Below, piece by piece: positions 1-5,041 of a stretch of DNA of 5,127 nt (within the stretch, counting starts at the first letter, position 1; each line of letters starts with the position of its first letter). The stretch comes from JAAYZQ01 sp034428935 (GTDB taxonomy: Bacteria; Chloroflexota; Anaerolineae; JAAYZQ01): positions 1 through 5,127 of the forward strand of contig DAOUHB010000059.1 of NCBI GenBank assembly GCA_034428935.1, given 5' to 3'. The notes beneath the pieces were generated by a model. It saw nothing but the letters and a program-made list of their open reading frames with translations. It ran no database searches and was not told the DNA's origin. The position numbers and the translations under genes were made by a program.

Positions 1-903
1 GGTGTAGGTCATGACCAGGGCGCGGGGGCACAGGCGGTCCACGTCGGCCAGGATGTCGAGCCAGGCCGGGCCGGTGCGCAGCATCTTGAAGATGCCGCCC
101 GGGCCGATGGTGTCGCCGATGCACTGATCGACGCCGTACTTCAGGGGGATCTCGTAGTCGGGCGCCACGTTCCGCAGCCCGGCCACCTCGATGAGGCTGA
201 TGACATAATCGCAGCCGGGCAGCACCTCGGCCCGCTCCGTGCTGGCCTCCACCCGCCAGTCGCGGCCCGAAACCTCCACCAGCTTTTCGGCGATGCGCCG
301 CGCCAGCTCCAGCCGCTCGGCGTCCACGTCCACCAGGGCGGACGTGCCCACCTCCAGGCCCGGCGTGCACAGCAGGTCGCTCATGAGCTGCCGGGCAAAC
401 ACCGTGCTCCCCGCCCCCAGGATGGCGACCCGGAGCGGGCGGGCTCTGGCTGCCGGCAATGGGGTCTGCATTGATTCCTCCTCGTCTCTTGCTTCGGCGT
501 CGGGGCCGCCGGCCGCCGGCAATTCGGCCACGCCCGCCGCCACCCGGTCCTCCACCCCGAAGGCCAGCTCGCCCACCTCGCTGGTGACAAAGCGCAGGCG
601 CAGGCGGTGGGAGCCCGGCTCCAGGGTCACGCCCGGCAGGAGCAGCGTCACGTCCACGCCCGCCGGCAGGCAGATGGGCGCCTCGGGTGTGACGGCGGCG
701 GCCTCCATGGGCGCCTCTCCCTCCAGGAGGAGGCGCAGGCGGTCGGGGCCGTAGGAGCGGCCGTCGATCTGCAGCTCCAGGAAGCAGGTCACCGTCCCCG
801 AATCCACCACGTTGCGCAGGTCCAGGGCGCAGCCCGCCGTCGTGTTGCGCAGGCTGCCCCGCACGTAAAGCCTCTTGAGCAGAAAACCGGGAATGATTGC
901 CAC
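1..903 (-). CDS. GH4 family alpha-galactosidase-like glycosidase with N-terminal beta-rich domain, 3' end cut by window edge
   Basis: The frame is open from a GTG at 903 to the window edge: 301 codons, no stop. Residues 158-176 carry the GH4 NAD-binding signature (VAILGAGSTVF). Residues 249-276 (YEIPLKYGV, then GDTIGPGGIFKMLRT) match the MelA/AglA alpha-galactosidase branch rather than the phospho-beta-glucosidases. The fragment ends at LVMTYT, just before the expected NPM motif, so the metal-binding Cys/His region is not seen. GH4 enzymes hydrolyse alpha- or beta-glycosides in the cytoplasm using NAD and a divalent metal through transient oxidation at C3. Residues 1-119 (starting MAIIPGFLLKRLYVRGSL) are a separate beta-rich domain absent from E. 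coli MelA. An acidic, alanine-rich linker (about 120-155) joins them. The GTG start is chosen because GGAGG lies 6 bases upstream and the domain begins there; there is no nearby in-frame ATG. The exact sugar substrate is uncertain. Confidence 0.88.
   Translation of the reverse strand, partial: MAIIPGFLLKRLYVRGSLRNTTAGCALDLRNVVDSGTVTCFLELQIDGRSYGPDRLRLLLEGEAPMEAAAVTPEAPICLPAGVDVTLLLPGVTLEPGSHRLRLRFVTSEVGELAFGVEDRVAAGVAELPAAGGPDAEARDEEESMQTPLPAARARPLRVAILGAGSTVFARQLMSDLLCTPGLEVGTSALVDVDAERLELARRIAEKLVEVSGRDWRVEASTERAEVLPGCDYVISLIEVAGLRNVAPDYEIPLKYGVDQCIGDTIGPGGIFKMLRTGPAWLDILADVDRLCPRALVMTYT
469..483 (-). promoter_or_regulatory. Internal Shine-Dalgarno and ATG at the GH4 domain junction
   Basis: Inside the GH4 reading frame the minus strand reads GAGGAGGAATCAATG, with the ATG at 471-469 (codon 145). 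AGGAGG with a 5-base spacer is as good a ribosome-binding site as any in the window. It sits between the N-terminal domain and the NAD-binding fold. A product starting here would be an ordinary-length GH4 N-terminus (MQTPLPAARARPLRVAILG). This could be an alternative start giving a second, shorter product, or a relic of two formerly separate genes. The acidic EEE codons of the linker would themselves produce GAGGAGGA, so chance is possible. Confidence 0.45.
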
Positions 904-914
904 GTCGTCCCTCC
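904..914 (-). promoter_or_regulatory. Ribosome-binding site supporting the GTG start of the GH4 gene
   Basis: On the minus strand GGAGG (914-910) is followed by a 6-base spacer and GTG at 903. This spacing is ideal and decides the start: the frame stays open upstream to a TGA at 1002-1000, but offers only a GTG at 978 with no comparable site. Confidence 0.7.
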
Positions 915-971
915 GCGTCGTCCCTGTGTCGAGGGGATGATAGCCCAGAATGCGGCGGGGCGCAAGGGGGG

Positions 972-1010
972 GAATCACTGAGGCACTGAAGGGAATGAAT
1001 CACTGAAGGG
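972..1010. repeat. Short direct repeats upstream of the GH4 gene
   Basis: GAATCACTGA occurs at 972-981 and 997-1006. CACTGAAGGG occurs at 984-993 and 1001-1010. The core CACTGA is therefore present three times in 31 bases, about 70-105 bases upstream of the GH4 start. They may be a regulator-binding cluster or the remnant of a dispersed repeat. Confidence 0.4.
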
Positions 1011-1039
1011 TAGCGCGTGTCAGTAGGCCCCTACGCTCA

Positions 1040-1061
1040 CCGCCGATCGCCAGATCGGCGG
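1040..1061. repeat. Perfect 9-bp-arm hairpin
   Basis: CCGCCGATC (1040-1048) and GATCGGCGG (1053-1061) are perfect reverse complements around a 4-base GCCA loop. It would form a stable RNA stem in the GH4 leader or in the 3' trailer of the membrane-protein transcript. Neither flank has a T-run, so it is not a canonical intrinsic terminator. Confidence 0.5.
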
Positions 1062-1128
1062 CCGCTTGCCGGTTGGCGGGGGCCTGTCGCAGGTCTGCGT
1101 GCAGGATCGGGAGAGGCAGGGAGGGGGT

Positions 1129-1202
1129 TGTCAACGAATGAGAAACGAATAAACGAATTTTGCCGTCTTCTCATTCGTTTATTCGTTTTTTATTCGTTGA
1201 CA
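1129..1202. repeat. AT-rich inverted repeat, 30-bp arms, MITE-like or dispersed hairpin element
   Basis: The left arm (1129-1158, beginning TGTCAACGAAT) and right arm (1173-1202, ending ATTCGTTGACA) match as reverse complements at 28 of 30 positions around a 14-base loop. Within the arms the word AACGAAT recurs about every 8-11 bases. The composition (about 35-40% GC) contrasts sharply with the GC-rich surroundings, which suggests inserted DNA. No convincing target-site duplication is visible (left flank GGGGT, right flank GCACC). It lies between co-directional genes and may work as a rho-independent-like structural barrier, but no U-tract follows the stem. Class and family are not established. 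Confidence 0.65.
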
Positions 1203-1265
1203 GCACCTATCCCGGCTCGGCGGCGCGGAGCTTGGCCGCCACCCCGCAAACCGGCGCGCACCACC

Positions 1266-1709
1266 CTAGACGGTGAACAGGACGACGATCAGCGCCAGCC
1301 CCAGGAGCACCACCCCCAGCCCGAAGGTGATCTCGGCCGCCTTGAGCCAGCCGGCCTTGCGGTCCAGCAGGCCGGCAAAGGCCCTGGCCTGCTCGCCGGG
1401 CCGGGCGGCGTCGACGGCCATGCGCCGCGGCCAGAGGGCCGCCAGGCCGCACAACAGGGCGCACAGCAGGGCGAGGACGCACCAGGCGCCCAGCAGGCGG
1501 ACCGCCCAACTGCCCAGGTAGGCGGGCAGCGGATCCTCGGCGACGGCCAGGACGCCAAAGAGGACCGTCAGCAGGCCGGTCACCAGGCCGACCAGGAGCC
1601 TGGCGGCGGCGTCGAGCGCCTCGGGGGAGGCCAGGGCCTGCTTGTCGAACCACTGGCGGAGCCGCCTTTCCTCGTCTGTCTCTTCGCGAACGCCCACGAC
1701 CCTAGCCAT
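1266..1709 (-). CDS. Hypothetical membrane protein with three predicted transmembrane helices
   Basis: This encodes 147 residues. The N-terminus (1-36) is charged and amphipathic (MARVVGVREETDEERRLRQW). Hydrophobic stretches follow at about 37-57, 70-92 and 125-146. A basic/polar segment at 93-124 would form a loop between the second and third helices. The last helix runs to the C-terminus (ALIVVLFTV). I recognise no catalytic motif and assign no function; similar small membrane proteins seem familiar from Chloroflexota, but I cannot confirm this. The ATG at 1709 is well supported by GGAGG (1720-1716) six bases upstream. It overlaps the stop of the zinc-ribbon gene by 8 bases, so the two are very probably translationally coupled and act together at the membrane. 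Plus-strand and other minus-strand frames here are shadows. Confidence 0.8.
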   Translation of the reverse strand: MARVVGVREETDEERRLRQWFDKQALASPEALDAAARLLVGLVTGLLTVLFGVLAVAEDPLPAYLGSWAVRLLGAWCVLALLCALLCGLAALWPRRMAVDAARPGEQARAFAGLLDRKAGWLKAAEITFGLGVVLLGLALIVVLFTV

Positions 1710-1902
1710 GCGCTTCCTCCTCGGGCTCGACGTCGACGACGAGGGTGGTGCCGCACGCGGGGCAGCGGACGCGGTAGGTCTCTACGCGGCGGCGGCGCTC
1801 GGCGCTCTTGTAGACGATCTGGACCGGGCCCTCGATCTGGGCGGGGTCCACCCACCAACCGCTGCCGCAGCGGGAACAGGTGATCTCGACCAACTCGGCC
1901 AT
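1702..1902 (-). CDS. Small zinc-ribbon protein (CxxC...CxxC)
   Basis: This encodes 66 residues with two cysteine knuckles, C9-S-R-C12 and C47-P-A-C50, each followed by Gly. That is the layout of a four-cysteine zinc ribbon. The centre (about 23-46) is basic (RRRR at 36-39) and could bind nucleic acid or a partner. The tail is acidic (EPEEEA), and its codons also supply the Shine-Dalgarno for the next gene. The ATG at 1902 has AAGGAG (1915-1910) seven bases upstream. The stop TAG (1704-1702) overlaps the start of the membrane-protein gene (shared ATGGCTAG). It lies 127 bases downstream of the STAND gene on the same strand, so co-transcription is plausible, although a hairpin element lies between. 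Precise function is unknown; a zinc-stabilised adaptor is the simplest reading. Confidence 0.82.
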   Translation of the reverse strand: MAELVEITCSRCGSGWWVDPAQIEGPVQIVYKSAERRRRVETYRVRCPACGTTLVVDVEPEEEAHG

Positions 1903-1909
1903 GGGGTCT

Positions 1910-1915
1910 CTCCTT
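1910..1915 (-). promoter_or_regulatory. Ribosome-binding site of the zinc-ribbon gene
   Basis: AAGGAG on the minus strand lies 7 bases before the ATG at 1902 and fixes the start of this short gene. Confidence 0.65.
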
Positions 1916-1930
1916 TCCGGCGGCGGCCGG

Positions 1931-2029
1931 CAGCCTGTCGGAGAGGAGAACGACCCTCGCTCGTAGTGCCGACTTCAGTCGTTTTTGGACGGCTAAAGCC
2001 GTTGCTACGAACCCCTCTCCGACAACCTG
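1931..2029. repeat. 99-bp nested hairpin element (MITE/REP-like) abutting the STAND stop codon
   Basis: The outer arms are 1931-1946 and 2014-2029: CAG plus TGTCGGAGAGG match, with 2 mismatches in 16. Nested inside is a second inverted repeat, 1961-1982 against 1989-2010, around the 6-base loop TTTTGG. Both inner arms begin TCGTAG on their own strand and share a (A/C)CGRCTTYAGYCGT-type core. Most mismatches are transitions that would still pair as G-U in RNA. The motifs GACTTCAGTC and CGGCTAAAGCCG recall dispersed palindromic repeats I associate with Chloroflexota, but copy number cannot be tested here. The element starts immediately after the TAG of the STAND gene (2032-2030). It may be a non-autonomous mobile element, and its RNA fold may tune expression of the downstream zinc-ribbon/membrane pair. 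Confidence 0.62.
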
Positions 2030-5000
2030 CTACCGCCGTTCCGCCTGCACTGCGGCCAGGTGGGCGGCGTAGGCAGCGGGCACCGGCGGGGCCGGCTCGC
2101 CGCGGAGCAGGGCGGCCACGGCCCGCAGGTAGCCCGCCAGCTCGTCCCGGGGCGAGCCCGGCTCCTCGCCGTCCGCTGCCTGGGCGGCCTCCTCTTCGAG
2201 CTGTTGGGCCAGCGGCCCGGGCTCGCCCTCGCCCCGCAGGGCGGCGATGGCTGCGCCCCGGGCCTGGTCGGCCAGGGATTCGATCTGGTCCCGGCGGGCC
2301 GCTGCCTGCGCTGCCGCCTGGAGGTTGGCCCGTTCCTCGGGGCTCATGGCTTCGAGGCCGCGCGCCAGGGCGGCCTGGATCCGGCCCTCCAGCGCGGCCC
2401 GCTCCTCGGGGCCGGCCCGTTCAAGCTGCGCGGCGAGGGCCTGCAGCTCGTGGCGCAGCGCCGGCGGCAGTGCCTCCATGGGGATGGGCATGGTGTCGGG
2501 CGGACCGCCCTGGGACCGCTCTCGCTCGCCGGGCGGCATGGCCGCCAGGCGCCGGGCCTCGTCCAGGGCCTGCCGGTCCGATTCCAGGTCCTGGTGGCCG
2601 GTGCGCTCGTCCAGGGCGACCACCTCCTCCAGGGCGCGGACGGCGTCGTCAAAGCGGCCGGCGTCCCGGTAGTAGCCGGCCAGGTTGTAGAGCAGGACGC
2701 TGAGGGCCACCAGGGCGTCGTGGCCCTCGCCTGCCTGCCGCAGCAGCGCCACGGCCTGCTCCTGGGCGGCGATGGCCGATGCGACCTCCCCGCGGTCTGC
2801 CGCCCCCCGCGCCCGGGCGATGGCCTGCCCCAGGGGGTCGTCCGCTGGCGCTCCCCCGCCCTCCAGGTCCGCGATCATCCGCCGCACCTGTTGGGCTTCG
2901 GGCATGCCCAGGCGTTCATGGAGGGCCAGTGCCTCCCGGTAATGAGCCAAAGCGGTGCTGCGATCTCCTCGTGCCGCGGCCACCAGGCCCAACTTGCCGG
3001 TAGCGAAGGCCATGTGTTCGACCGAGCCAACACCTTGCGCCAACCGCAGGGAATCTTGTAAGGCTCTCTCTGCCTCGACCCACTCGCCTCGTGCCATAAA
3101 AATGTTGGCCATGTTGTGCAGGGAGGCTGCCTTGCCCTGCTTGTCGCCGAGCAGCTCCAGGAGCTGCAGGCTTTCCTGGTAGAGGGCCAGGGCGCGGTCC
3201 AGGTCGCCGCGGGTGAGGTAGACCGCGGCCATCTGGTGCAGGGAGGCGGCCTTGCCCTGCTTGTCGCCGAGCAGCTCGTCGATCTGCAGGCTTTCCTGGT
3301 AGAGGGCCAGGGCGCGGTCCAGGTCGCCGCGGGTGCGGTAGACCCCGGCCATGTTGTGCAGGGAGGCGGCCTTGCCCTGCTTGTCGCCGAGCTGCTCGGA
3401 GATCTGCAGGCTTTCCTGGTAGAGGGCCAGGGCGCGGTCCAGGTCGCCGCGGGTGAGGTAGACCAGGGCCATCTGGTGCAGGGAGGCGGCCTTGCCCTGC
3501 TTGTCGCCGAGCTGCTCCAGGAGCTGCAGGCTTTCCCGGTAGAGGGTCAGGGCGCGGTCCAGGTCGCCGCGGGTGCGGTAGACCCCGGCCATGTTGTGCA
3601 GGGAGGCGGCCTTGCCCTGCTTGTCGCCGAGCTGCTCCTTGATCTGCAGGCTTTCCTGGTAGAGGGCCAGGGCGCGGTCCAGGTCGCCGCGGGTGAGGTA
3701 GACCAGGGCCATCTGGTGCAAGACGGTGCCGTACTCTCCTGGATTCTCCTCGGCCTGGGCCAGGGCAGCAGCTTCTTCATATTGCTGCAGCGCCTGATCC
3801 AGATCGCCCCGCAATACCAACAGCCGTGCCTGTTGAAAAAGGATCCGCTCACGGTACACGTCGTCTTCAAATGTTTTGGCATGTGCGGCGCCGTGGGCCA
3901 AAACCTGCTCCGCTTCCTTGTTGCGCCCGAATTGCTGGAGGATAGTGCCAAGGCCCCAGCAGTAGCGGGCCAATTGATCATCGGCCTGCAAAGTTATCTG
4001 CTTGATGAACTCCTCGGCACCCAGTTGGGCCAGCCGGGCGATCCCCGGATCGCGCCCCACAGCCTGGCGAGCGAAACCCACGAACCAATTGGCATAAACG
4101 GCGTAACCCGCCAGGTGGCCGGCCCGCTCCTCATCCGTCGCCCGCCGGGCCACGGCCTGGCGCAGCGCCGGCTGGAAGCGGTAGGTCGCCGGCGCGCCGT
4201 CCTTGAACCAGCCCTCCACCTCCAGCAGGTTGGCCCGGGCCAGGCGGCCCAGGTCCTCCCGGGCGGCGGCCAGCCCGCGCTCGTCCATCTCCAGGCCCCA
4301 AACCGCCGCCGCCCCCTGGGCAAAGAAGGGGAAGGGGTAGACGCTCAGGGCCCGTAGGCGGGCCTGGAGGGCGGCCGGCAGGGCGTCGTAGCTGCGGTTG
4401 AAAGCGGCGGCAAAGGTGACGTGGTGCCCGGCCAGCCCCTCCCGCCGGGCAGCGTCCAGCTCGTCGGCCCAGCCCGCCAGGAAGGCCTCGGCCGCCACGG
4501 GGCTGCGGTCGTACTCCCCGGCCAGCAGGGCGATGGCCAGGGGATGGCCCTCGGTCTCGCGGGCAATGTCGGCCGCCAGCCTCCGGCCCGCCGGCTCCTC
4601 CTTCCTGGCCCTGGTGCTGTGCTTCAGGAACAGCTCGGCGGCCGGGTCGAGCCGCAGCCCGGGCAGGGGCTCCCGCCCGGGAAAGACCACCTCGCCCGGC
4701 AGGCCCGCCGGGTGCTCCCGGCTGGTGAGCAGCAGGCGGGCGCCGCCCTCGGCCACCTGGTAGACCAGGCGGTGGACGCCGGCGGCTTCGTCCGCGGCGG
4801 CCCCGCGAGCCGCGCCCGGGAAGTGCCGGGCAAATTGCCCCGGGTTTGCCTTTCTGACCGCCGCCAGCAGCTCGGGGACCAGGGCGCGCGTCCGGCAGTG
4901 GGCCAGCAGCGCGTCGATGGCGTCGTCGAGGCTGAACCCGGAGCCAAAGGCGGGGAGCGCCCCCTGGAGGGCGGGCGTCTCCTGGCACAGGCGCCGCAGG

Positions 5001-5041
5001 CCCCGGTCGTCGACGAACGCCGCCCGCAGCAGGGCGCGCAT
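2030..5041 (-). CDS. EAD-STAND (NB-ARC remnant)-TPR receptor-like protein lacking a P-loop; possibly extended at the 5' end
   Basis: This encodes 1003 residues from the first in-frame ATG. Residues 1-72 (MRALLRAAFVDDRGLRRLC to LLAAVRKANP) resemble bacterial effector-associated/death-like domains, which recruit effectors by homotypic contact. Residues 101-109 (ARLLLTSRE) match the NB-ARC sensor/RNBS-B strand. Residues 164-173 (EGHPLAIALL) match the GxPLA motif, and 205-300 a winged-helix segment. Only about 28 residues separate the EAD from the sensor strand, so the P-loop (GxxGxGKT) and Walker B are absent. TPRs occupy about 356-720: two degenerate units, five near-identical 40-residue units at 441-640, then diverged units. 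Further TPR-like helices lie at 735-830. The tail (840-1003) is charged, helical and Pro/Ala-rich. The protein is probably a cytoplasmic sensor or scaffold. The frame stays open upstream to the window end (...EGTDLAAMRALL), and DLAAMRALL looks like normal EAD sequence, so the true start may lie further 5'. Confidence 0.85.
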   Translation of the reverse strand: MRALLRAAFVDDRGLRRLCQETPALQGALPAFGSGFSLDDAIDALLAHCRTRALVPELLAAVRKANPGQFARHFPGAARGAAADEAAGVHRLVYQVAEGGARLLLTSREHPAGLPGEVVFPGREPLPGLRLDPAAELFLKHSTRARKEEPAGRRLAADIARETEGHPLAIALLAGEYDRSPVAAEAFLAGWADELDAARREGLAGHHVTFAAAFNRSYDALPAALQARLRALSVYPFPFFAQGAAAVWGLEMDERGLAAAREDLGRLARANLLEVEGWFKDGAPATYRFQPALRQAVARRATDEERAGHLAGYAVYANWFVGFARQAVGRDPGIARLAQLGAEEFIKQITLQADDQLARYCWGLGTILQQFGRNKEAEQVLAHGAAHAKTFEDDVYRERILFQQARLLVLRGDLDQALQQYEEAAALAQAEENPGEYGTVLHQMALVYLTRGDLDRALALYQESLQIKEQLGDKQGKAASLHNMAGVYRTRGDLDRALTLYRESLQLLEQLGDKQGKAASLHQMALVYLTRGDLDRALALYQESLQISEQLGDKQGKAASLHNMAGVYRTRGDLDRALALYQESLQIDELLGDKQGKAASLHQMAAVYLTRGDLDRALALYQESLQLLELLGDKQGKAASLHNMANIFMARGEWVEAERALQDSLRLAQGVGSVEHMAFATGKLGLVAAARGDRSTALAHYREALALHERLGMPEAQQVRRMIADLEGGGAPADDPLGQAIARARGAADRGEVASAIAAQEQAVALLRQAGEGHDALVALSVLLYNLAGYYRDAGRFDDAVRALEEVVALDERTGHQDLESDRQALDEARRLAAMPPGERERSQGGPPDTMPIPMEALPPALRHELQALAAQLERAGPEERAALEGRIQAALARGLEAMSPEERANLQAAAQAAARRDQIESLADQARGAAIAALRGEGEPGPLAQQLEEEAAQAADGEEPGSPRDELAGYLRAVAALLRGEPAPPVPAAYAAHLAAVQAERR
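3121..3720 (-). repeat. Five tandem 120-bp TPR-coding units with A/B alternation
   Basis: Units 3121-3240, 3241-3360, 3361-3480, 3481-3600 and 3601-3720 each encode one 40-residue TPR. The shared frame is RGDLDRALxLYxESLQ, four partly variable residues (x-x-E-x), then LGDKQGKAASLH. Helix-A sequence alternates HQMALVYLT / HNMAGVYRT, giving a 240-bp higher-order period. Units 3361-3480 and 3601-3720 are identical at 117 of 120 bases, and all three differences are contiguous (3398-3400 against 3638-3640). Units 3241-3360 and 3481-3600 differ at 7 bases. Neighbouring units differ at about 8. This indicates recent amplification, probably in two-unit steps, or concerted evolution. Confidence 0.9.

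Larger units (their letters stand above)
904..1265. other. Gene-free region between the membrane-protein gene and the GH4 gene
   Basis: No convincing protein is seen on either strand; plus-strand open frames here have arginine/proline-rich translations typical of GC-rich antisense shadow. The region holds short direct repeats (972-1010), a perfect small hairpin (1040-1061) and a large AT-rich inverted repeat (1129-1202). The GH4 promoter presumably lies here, but no convincing -35/-10 pair was found. No intrinsic terminator with a U-tract was found for the upstream membrane-protein gene. Confidence 0.6.

Noticed and set aside
239..981. Plus-strand open frames of 171 and 124 codons over the GH4 gene
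   Set aside because: They are antisense to a recognisable GH4 sequence, and their Ser/Arg-rich translations match no family.
1023..1034. Palindrome GTAGGCCCCTAC
   Set aside because: The arms are only 5 bp around a 2-base loop, too short to distinguish from chance in GC-rich DNA.
1129..1202. Canonical intrinsic terminator for the membrane-protein gene
   Set aside because: The stem is long but no U-tract follows it on the minus strand (ACCCCC follows); the T-runs lie inside the stem.
1017..1883. 288-codon plus-strand open frame over the inverted repeat and the zinc-ribbon/membrane genes
   Set aside because: It runs through the AT-rich palindrome and is antisense to two genes with good ribosome-binding sites; composition is typical shadow (Gln/Gly/Arg-rich).
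1642..2703. 353-codon plus-strand open frame
   Set aside because: The translation is Pro/Arg/Gly-rich low complexity, crosses two real minus-strand genes and a hairpin element, and has no family resemblance.
3121..3720. CRISPR array
   Set aside because: The repeats are directly adjacent coding units of 120 bp in frame with a TPR protein, without unique spacers.
3121..3720. Diversity-generating retroelement target
   Set aside because: The varied codons are not biased to adenine positions of a template repeat, and no reverse transcriptase or template repeat is in the window.
3116..4357. 413-codon plus-strand open frame with 40-residue repeats, antisense to the TPR array
   Set aside because: Its repeats are the mirror of the 120-bp TPR units. 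The minus-strand frame has clear domain motifs over its whole length, so this is a GC-rich shadow.
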